From JAGMDK01 sp023128695 (GTDB lineage: Bacteria; Planctomycetota; Phycisphaerae; UBA1845; Fen-1342): a DNA stretch of 9,524 bases. The notes below the pieces were generated by a model, which worked only from the letters and a program-made list of their open reading frames with translations, had not been told where the DNA came from and made no database searches. This document shows positions 4,873 through 9,524 of the stretch, piece by piece. Location of the stretch: NCBI GenBank assembly GCA_030628805.1, contig DAOVQG010000184.1, forward strand, positions 1-9,524, given 5' to 3'. The translations under genes and the position numbers were made by a program. Numbering within the stretch: the first letter of the stretch is position 1; every line of letters starts with the position of its first letter.

Positions 4873-6576
4873 ATGGCCGATGCATCGCCTGCCGCTGAGT
4901 TTCCCCGTGAGTATGTCGCCGTGGACGCCGACTTCGGCACGTGGGAGACCGCCGAGCCGTATTTCAAGGAGTTGAGCGAGCGCTCGATCGAGACGGTCGA
5001 GGAGCTGGAGAAGTGGCTGATCGATGACAGTGAGCTCGAGGCGTGTTTCGATGAGGAGGGGATGCGGCGCTATACGGCGATGACCTGCCAGACCAACGAC
5101 GAACAGCGGCAACAACGATACCTGCACTTCATCGAGAACGTGCAGCCGCACGCCGAGCCGTGGCACGACATATTGCGGCGGAAGTTCGTTGCGGCGGCGG
5201 AGAAGCTGGACCTGCCGAAGAAGCGGTATGAAGTTTTTGAGCGCAGCATGCGGAACGCGATCGAGTTGTACCGGGAAGAAAACATCCCTCTGCTGGTCGA
5301 GAATCAGAAGCTGAGCACCGAGTACCAGACGGTTATCGCCGCCATGACTTGCGAGTACGACGGGCAGGAACAGACGCTCCAGCAGTTGGCCCGCTATCTA
5401 GAAGAGCCGGACCGCAAGGTGCGCGCGGAGACCTGGCGGCTGGGATCGGACCGGTTTTTGCAGGACGCCGAGCGGCTCGACAAGTTGTATGAGCAGATGG
5501 TCGCGCTGCGGCACCAGATCGCGCTCAACGCCGGCTGTCAGGATTACCGCGAGTACGCGTTCAAGGGGATGGAGCGGTTTGACTATACGCCGGAGGATTG
5601 CTTGGCGTTCCACGAGGCGATCGAGCAGGTCTGCGTGCCGGCGACGATGAAGCTGGCCGAGGAGCGGAAACAGAAGCTGGGGGTGGCAACGTTGCGGCCC
5701 TGGGACATGGCGGTTGATCCGGAGGGGCGGCCGCCGTTGCGGCCGTTTCAGACGGATGAAGAGCTGGCCCGCGGGTGCGGCAAGATATTTCACCAGGTTG
5801 AGCCGGAGTTGGGTCAGGTGTTCGACATCTTGCGGGAGCGGGGCTCGCTGGACCTGGGCAGCCGGAAGGGTAAGGCGCCGGGCGGATACCAGACGGCCTT
5901 CGCCGAGCGGCGGCTGCCGTTCATCTTCATGAACGCGGTCGGCACCGAGAGCGACGTGCGGACGCTGCTGCACGAGGGGGGGCACGCTTTTCATACCTGG
6001 GCGTGCCGGCAAGAGCCGTTCATCGCGTACCGCGGCGCCCCGCTCGAATTCGCCGAGGTCGCGTCGATGAGTATGGAATGCCTGGCGCTGCCGCATACCA
6101 ACGAGTTCTTCGGCGAGGAAACGAAGCGGGCGACACGCCGCTTCTTCGAGAAGATCGTGACGTTTTTCCCGTTCATGGCGTGTGTCGACGCGTTTCAACA
6201 CTACGTCTACACGCACGTGGACGCGGGGATCGAGGCGTGGAAGGACTACTGGCAGTCGCTGACCAGGCGGTTCGCGCCGGAACTGGACCTGTCCGGGCTC
6301 GAACGGCAAAACCGTCAGAGTTGGCAGAAGAAGCTGCACATCTACGAGGTGCCGTTTTACTACGTGGAGTACGGCATCGCGCAGCTCGGGGCGTTGCAGA
6401 TCTGGAAGAACTCGCGGGAGGATTACTCACAGGCCGTGGCTCAATATCGCAACGGCCTGTCGCTCGGCGGTTCTCGGCCATTGCCGGAGCTATTCGAGGC
6501 CGCCGGCTGCAAGTTCGACTTCACGGAACAAACGCTGCGACCACTGATTGAGGCGGTCGGGAGGGTGATAAGGTGA
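4873..6576 (+). CDS. M3-family oligoendopeptidase (zinc metallopeptidase)
   Basis: A 567-residue zinc endopeptidase that cuts short peptides in the cytosol; no signal peptide or membrane segment is visible. The zinc-binding HEGGH (H367, E368, H371) is followed 24 residues later by E395 in PLEFAEVASMSME, the family's third zinc ligand. Near the C-terminus EVPFYYVEYGIAQLGALQIW (492-511) carries the conserved tyrosines that line the substrate cleft in M3 enzymes. The N-terminal half is helical and charged, as expected of the lid domain. The length fits the oligoendopeptidase F-like group of about 550-600 residues. The ATG has AAAGG (4861-4865) 7 bases upstream. It probably has its own promoter. 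The stop codon and last three or four codons (VIR) lie within an octamer tandem repeat, so the original C-terminus may have been altered. Neighbours do not suggest a specific substrate; general peptide turnover is the likely role. Confidence 0.92.
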   Translation: MADASPAAEFPREYVAVDADFGTWETAEPYFKELSERSIETVEELEKWLIDDSELEACFDEEGMRRYTAMTCQTNDEQRQQRYLHFIENVQPHAEPWHDILRRKFVAAAEKLDLPKKRYEVFERSMRNAIELYREENIPLLVENQKLSTEYQTVIAAMTCEYDGQEQTLQQLARYLEEPDRKVRAETWRLGSDRFLQDAERLDKLYEQMVALRHQIALNAGCQDYREYAFKGMERFDYTPEDCLAFHEAIEQVCVPATMKLAEERKQKLGVATLRPWDMAVDPEGRPPLRPFQTDEELARGCGKIFHQVEPELGQVFDILRERGSLDLGSRKGKAPGGYQTAFAERRLPFIFMNAVGTESDVRTLLHEGGHAFHTWACRQEPFIAYRGAPLEFAEVASMSMECLALPHTNEFFGEETKRATRRFFEKIVTFFPFMACVDAFQHYVYTHVDAGIEAWKDYWQSLTRRFAPELDLSGLERQNRQSWQKKLHIYEVPFYYVEYGIAQLGALQIWKNSREDYSQAVAQYRNGLSLGGSRPLPELFEAAGCKFDFTEQTLRPLIEAVGRVIR

Positions 6577-6604
6577 TAAAGTGATAAGGTGATAAGGTGA
6601 TTAG
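6565..6604 (+). repeat. Octamer tandem array GTGATAAG x5 at the peptidase stop
   Basis: Five contiguous 8-base units: GTGATAAG, GTGATAAA, GTGATAAG, GTGATAAG and GTGATTAG. Every unit has a TGA, and the first four read TGATAA. Because 8 is not a multiple of 3, the TGAs at 6566, 6574, 6582, 6590 and 6598 cover all three forward frames. The TGA at 6574 ends the M3 peptidase and is followed directly by TAA. Confidence 0.9.
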
Positions 6605-6678
6605 TAGGTTGGCCTCTTTGGGACTAGAGTTCTGTCAACGCTGATTTGAGGGAACATCGTTGATTGGGTGGCCTATCG

Positions 6679-6704
6679 CTTTATCACCTTTTCACCTTAT
6701 CACC
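6679..6704. repeat. Inverted partner of the octamer array
   Basis: This segment reads, on the minus strand, as GGTGATAAGGTGA followed by AAAGGTGATAAAG, so it is largely complementary to the array at 6565-6604 across about 75 intervening bases. RNA could form a long imperfect stem here, possibly a transcript end between the peptidase and the next gene. The 18-mer at 6666-6683 that recurs at 3316-3333 overlaps its left edge. Confidence 0.65.
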
Positions 6705-6780
6705 ACGTTCCCCTGCCTTGGACCGGAAGCGATAATACGGGTAGCCGAGTGCGGGATCCGTCCGGCGGCAGGATGATGTC

Positions 6781-8181
6781 ATGCTCAAGCAGCACAGCCA
6801 ATTGATGATTATCGCGCTCGTCGTCGCCGATGCGCTGGCGGTCAGTGTCGGTTGGCTGCTGAGCTACTGGCTCCGCTTCGAGTATCTGCCGGTCGATCCG
6901 GCCAAGGGCATCCCCGAACTGGGCGACAAGTTCTTACCGATCCTGCCGCTGGTGGTCGTGACGCACCTCATCATCTTCTATCGCGTACGGCTATACCGGC
7001 CACGCCGCGGCGAGCGCCTGTTTCGTGAGACGCGGGACATCATCAAGGCCTTTATCGTGGCGGTCGTGGTGGTTGTGCTGATCGACTACGCCCTGCCGCA
7101 CACGAATAAGATTTCACGCCGCTTTATCGCCACTTACGCCGTCGTGGGAACGAGCTGTTTCGCGCTGTTTCGCTTCGGCGTGCGAGTGACCCTGCGTCAG
7201 TTTCGGCGGCGCGGGTTGAATCGGCGTCAGGCCGCGATCATCGGCAGCGGGCGGACCGCGCAACGCCTGTTGCAGGCCCTGCGCCGCAACCAGTGGACCG
7301 GGATCGACGTGGCGTACTTCGTCGACGACCACGACCGCACGGGCGATATCTATGGCGTGCCCATCCGTGGGCCGCTCGCCGAGCTACGCCGGATCGTCGA
7401 GGAACACCCGGTTGATGCCGTCTTCATCGCCTTGCCGGCCTACCAGACCGAGGGCACGCCGGAGGTGCTCGAGGCCTTGCGGATGTCGATGGCCGACGTG
7501 CGGATGGTGCCGGACATTAATCCGACGTACGCCATGCGGCCGGACGTTACCAAGCTCGACGGCGTGCCGATCCTGTCGCTGCGGCAGACGCCGTTGTATG
7601 GGTGGAACGCGATCCTCAAGCGGGCGTTTGACCTAGTGGTGGGCGGCATCTGCCTGCTCGTGGCGGCGATCCCGCTGGCGGTCATCGCAGTGCTGATCAA
7701 GCTCTCCAGCCCGGGGCCGGTGTTCTTTCGCCAGCGTCGCATGGGCCTGGACGGCCGCGAATTCAACCTGATCAAGTTTCGCACGATGCGGGTGGACGCT
7801 GAAGCGGACGGCCCCGGCTGGTCGACGCCGAACGACCCGCGGCGGACGCGGATCGGAGCATTCCTGCGGCGGACAAGCCTGGACGAGTTGCCGAATTTGT
7901 TCAACGTGTTGGCGGGGGAGATGTCGCTGGTGGGCCCGCGGCCGGAGCGGCCGGAGTTCATCGCGGAGTTCAAGCACGAGATTCCGAACTACATGCTGCG
8001 GCACAAGATGAAGGCGGGCATGACGGGGTACGCCCAGGTGAGGGGTCTGCGCGGCGACACGTCGATCAAGAAGCGCATCCAGCACGACGTGCACTACATC
8101 CGGCACTGGAGTCTGGGGCTCGACATCCGCATCATGGCCCAAACCCTGACAGGCGTCTGGTTCAGCAAACACGAAACCTAA
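6781..8181 (+). CDS. Undecaprenyl-phosphate sugar phosphotransferase (exopolysaccharide priming enzyme)
   Basis: A 466-residue membrane enzyme of the WcaJ/PssY type that moves a sugar-1-phosphate, often glucose, from a nucleotide sugar to undecaprenyl phosphate, starting a polysaccharide repeat unit. Four N-terminal membrane helices are visible (about 8-30, 51-68, 88-104, 113-134), then a nucleotide-binding-like domain with AAIIGSGRTA (151-160), then a membrane-entering hydrophobic segment (283-307) and the catalytic domain. Catalytic motifs: ILKRAFD (278-284), SPGPVFFRQRRMG (310-322), KFRTMRVDAE (332-341), RTSLDELPNLFNVL (364-377) with the catalytic D368-E369 pair, SLVGPRPERP and KAGMTGYAQVRG. 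It is full length. AGGA lies 7 bases before the ATG. GATAAT at 6731-6736 could be a -10, but no good -35 is seen. No glycosyltransferase, flippase or polymerase genes adjoin it, so the sugar and polymer are unknown. Confidence 0.93.
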   Translation: MLKQHSQLMIIALVVADALAVSVGWLLSYWLRFEYLPVDPAKGIPELGDKFLPILPLVVVTHLIIFYRVRLYRPRRGERLFRETRDIIKAFIVAVVVVVLIDYALPHTNKISRRFIATYAVVGTSCFALFRFGVRVTLRQFRRRGLNRRQAAIIGSGRTAQRLLQALRRNQWTGIDVAYFVDDHDRTGDIYGVPIRGPLAELRRIVEEHPVDAVFIALPAYQTEGTPEVLEALRMSMADVRMVPDINPTYAMRPDVTKLDGVPILSLRQTPLYGWNAILKRAFDLVVGGICLLVAAIPLAVIAVLIKLSSPGPVFFRQRRMGLDGREFNLIKFRTMRVDAEADGPGWSTPNDPRRTRIGAFLRRTSLDELPNLFNVLAGEMSLVGPRPERPEFIAEFKHEIPNYMLRHKMKAGMTGYAQVRGLRGDTSIKKRIQHDVHYIRHWSLGLDIRIMAQTLTGVWFSKHET

Positions 8182-8295
8182 CAGTCCGCCGCAAAAATCG
8201 GCTTCAGCCGGAAAATGTAGCGTGTGAATCTTGGCGAGCGGTCGAGGGTTGCAATATGATGCGGCAAGAACTGGAGTCCGTAGATAAATAAGATT

Positions 8296-8326
8296 GATAA
8301 ATAGGGACGGATAAATAGGGACAGTC
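8296..8326. repeat. GATAAATAGGGAC direct repeats, left set
   Basis: GATAAATAGGGAC at 8296-8308 and GATAAATAGGGACAGTC at 8310-8326 stand one base apart; a shorter GATAAATAA sits just upstream (8283-8291). A 16-of-17 match to the longer copy, GATAAATAGGGACAATC, occurs at 9369-9385 on the far side of the nuclease-like gene. The AT-rich word is conspicuous in this GC-rich region. Similar AATAGGGACA words are associated with REP/IS200-like elements in my recollection, but no transposase is present. Confidence 0.75.
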
Positions 8327-8367
8327 GGAAAGCGCCGGGATAAACCGGCATGGAGTAGCGGATGCTT

Positions 8368-8466
8368 GGGTGCCCCGTCCCTTCCAGGGGCGGGGGACGG
8401 AATCGATCCGCGCGACGGCCCTGGCATTCAAGTCCGTCCCCCACCCTCAGAGAGGGTGGGGCACCC
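8368..8466. repeat. Nested GC-rich inverted repeat
   Basis: Outer arms GGGTGCCCC (8368-8376) and GGGGCACCC (8458-8466) and inner arms GGGGGACGG (8392-8400) and CCGTCCCCC (8434-8442) are perfect complements. The hairpin CCACCCTC-AGA-GAGGGTGG (8441-8459) is also perfect. The 14-mer AGGGTGGGGCACCC (8453-8466) recurs at 4775-4788. It looks like a dispersed structured element lying directly before the pseudogene remnant. It carries no gene of its own. Confidence 0.7.
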
Positions 8467-8467
8467 G

Positions 8468-8632
8468 CCGGTTGAGTTGAGCTTCCTGTCGGTCAACATG
8501 CGCACGCCGTACGTGGTAGACTACCCTGGCGAAGACGGCGGCAAGACCGCCCACTACGTGCTAAGATGGGTCGCCACGACCAGCGAAAAGTGACCGTGAA
8601 GCGAAACGGCGAGCGCGGCGATAGGAGCGTAG
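8468..8632 (+). pseudogene. Decayed 3' end of a hypothetical protein gene with two nonsense codons
   Basis: Read from 8468 in the frame of the ATG at 8498, the translation is PPVELSFLSVNM, then RTPYVVDYPGEDGG, KTAHYVLRWVATTSEK, stop, P, stop, SETASAAIGA, stop. From memory, a family of short bacterial proteins ends in GEDGGKTAHYxLRWxxxxGEKGPWSETxxATIG. Against that pattern the TGA at 8591 replaces the Gly codon (GGA) and the TGA at 8597 replaces the Trp codon (TGG); the frame resumes up to the TAG at 8630. The 5' part of the gene is gone, the match starting at the edge of the inverted repeat 8368-8466. It is therefore a dead fragment, not a short gene. The family name and function are unknown to me. 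Confidence 0.6.
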
Positions 8633-8702
8633 AACCGGGGCATCAACTGACTGGCAGTTCGCTGGTGCCGCTCTAGAACAATCAGCATACTGGAGACTGA
8701 CT

Positions 8703-9347
8703 ATGTGCGACGAAGGAACGATGAAGAGACTCGGTGCCATTCTGCGTGACGCGTGCAACTCGTTCACATCCGCGTTGGACTGTTTCTGGCCAATGAAAGC
8801 GAATGGGAATCACGATGTAACTGAGCAGAATCTGATAACCCATTTAGCCATTGCGTTCGCGCGTGACGAATTCCATCCATATGCTGAGGTGCCCAGCATT
8901 CGGGTTGATAAGCCAGACGAACGCGTGGATCTGCTGGCGATTGATTTGGACTCGCATATCGCAGTGGCCGTTGAGGTAAAACGTGGCACAAATAGACTGT
9001 CCGAGAGCGCCAAAGAATTGTTGGCCGACTGGAACAAATTGAAGGGCGTGCGTTTTGCGATGGATTACAACCCCAAGTTTCCCAAGGAACTGACCTGTTG
9101 TAGAATGATTGCTGCGACGAATTGGTTCCCGAAGGTCCAGCGGTGGTGGCGAAACCCTGGTACTGAGCCGGCACCGACGGACGGTACGGGTTGGTCCGAC
9201 CTTCGCAACGAGTTGAGTAAATCTGATCGTTGCTGGGTCTTGCCGATTGACATCAAACCCGACTGGCAGAAGGACGGCTACAAGATGCACGTTTTGGCAG
9301 CAGCGCGCACTTTTAGGTCAAGTCCAGGGTGGTTTGGAGCCGTGTAG
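8703..9347 (+). CDS. Hypothetical protein, candidate PD-(D/E)XK nuclease
   Basis: A 214-residue soluble protein without signal peptide or membrane segment. Residues 40-95 fit the core of the PD-(D/E)XK nuclease fold: a helix with E41 (VTEQNLITHLAIAF), then RVDLLAID with D76, then the strand HIAVAVEVKRG with E91-V-K93, giving D-x14-E-x-K. Enzymes of this fold cut DNA or RNA with divalent metal and include restriction and repair nucleases. The C-terminal half, with a Trp-rich stretch (NWFPKVQRWWRNPG, 140-153), is not recognised. GGAG lies 7 bases before the ATG. The gene is visibly lower in GC than its neighbours (28 of 60 bases in 9061-9120) and stands between GATAAATAGGGAC repeats, both suggesting recent acquisition. 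No methyltransferase, helicase or toxin partner is seen. The nuclease assignment rests on motif pattern only; it could be a catalytically inactive relative. Confidence 0.6.
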   Translation: MCDEGTMKRLGAILRDACNSFTSALDCFWPMKANGNHDVTEQNLITHLAIAFARDEFHPYAEVPSIRVDKPDERVDLLAIDLDSHIAVAVEVKRGTNRLSESAKELLADWNKLKGVRFAMDYNPKFPKELTCCRMIAATNWFPKVQRWWRNPGTEPAPTDGTGWSDLRNELSKSDRCWVLPIDIKPDWQKDGYKMHVLAAARTFRSSPGWFGAV

Positions 9348-9360
9348 CATCGTAGGTCGT

Positions 9361-9385
9361 GATAAATAGATAAATAGGGACAATC
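9361..9385. repeat. GATAAATAGGGAC direct repeats, right set
   Basis: GATAAATA (9361-9368) runs directly into GATAAATAGGGACAATC (9369-9385), starting 14 bases after the nuclease-like gene. The 17-mer matches 8310-8326 at 16 positions and in the same orientation, so the pair brackets about 1.05 kb holding the inverted repeat, the pseudogene and the nuclease candidate. Confidence 0.75.
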
Positions 9386-9524
9386 ACGAATGGCACTGCC
9401 GCTTGTTTGACAAGGAGTTACGGCGTTTTTCCCGCGAGTAGTTCCGCGCGAGCTTGGGCGCGCGGCTTTGTGAGTAAGGCGTGCTCTTTCGGGCGACGCT
9501 TCACCGCGCGTGGCTCCACCCGGC
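9386..9524. other. Right edge, no gene recognised
   Basis: There is one small hairpin, CTTGT-TTG-ACAAG (9402-9414), and a GCGCG/CGCGC-rich stretch near 9445-9470. I see no convincing reading frame, RNA gene or terminator before the window ends. Confidence 0.5.

Noticed and set aside
5398..6339. Minus-strand open frame across the M3 peptidase gene (313 codons)
   Set aside because: Antisense shadow of a gene with intact HEGGH and other family motifs; no ribosome site or recognisable domain.
8199..8210. Terminator after the sugar phosphotransferase gene (CGGC-TTCA-GCCG hairpin)
   Set aside because: The stem is only 4-5 bp and no T-tract follows; too weak to annotate.
8366..8593. A 75-codon gene covering the inverted repeat and GEDGGKTAHY segment
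   Set aside because: The first third is the structured repeat, and the homologous-looking frame continues past its stop; better read as a repeat plus a pseudogene remnant.
1..9524. tRNA, rRNA or riboswitch genes
   Set aside because: No tRNA cloverleaf, rRNA segment or known aptamer consensus was recognised by eye; a covariance-model search was not possible here.

Overview
The window looks like a GC-rich chromosomal segment from a planctomycete-like bacterium. This is an inference from the gene repertoire (an envelope sulfatase-like hydrolase, an arylsulfotransferase-like lipoprotein, a GbsR-type regulator, an M3 peptidase) and from the many short GC-rich intergenic repeats, not from a phylogenetic marker. 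It appears to be ordinary chromosome with some accessory sequence at its right end. I did not find a convincing new multi-gene defence or biosynthetic system.

Left part (1-3471), reading leftward: a lipoprotein with an arylsulfate sulfotransferase-like beta-propeller, all four expected active-site positions present, is followed 33 bases later by an alkaline-phosphatase-superfamily (sulfatase-like) enzyme whose FGly-type Cys/Ser is replaced by Thr. The two probably form an envelope operon acting on sulfo- or phospho-esters. Upstream of them lie a palindromic candidate operator, a dispersed GC-rich hairpin repeat and a 124-bp MITE-like inverted repeat ending in CTAG. A 44-bp tandem repeat follows the operon at the window edge. 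The 330 bases between the divergent genes (3225-3554) are fully occupied by these elements plus a candidate promoter.

Middle part (3506-6704), reading rightward: a GbsR/MarR-like regulator overlaps pyrE (orotate phosphoribosyltransferase) by 4 bases, then comes a stem-loop, a candidate promoter and an M3-family oligoendopeptidase. The peptidase stop codon lies inside an octamer tandem array that supplies TGA/TAA stops in all three forward frames, with an inverted partner about 75 bases further on.

Right part (6781-9524), reading rightward: a full-length membrane polyprenyl-phosphate sugar-phosphate transferase (first step of exopolysaccharide assembly) with no other polysaccharide genes beside it. 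The following 521-base gap (8182-8702) holds AT-rich GATAAATAGGGAC repeats, a strongly structured inverted repeat and the decayed 3' end of a gene carrying two nonsense codons. Then comes an orphan PD-(D/E)XK-like nuclease candidate, visibly lower in GC than its neighbours and bracketed by the GATAAATAGGGAC repeats. I see no gene in the last 139 bases.
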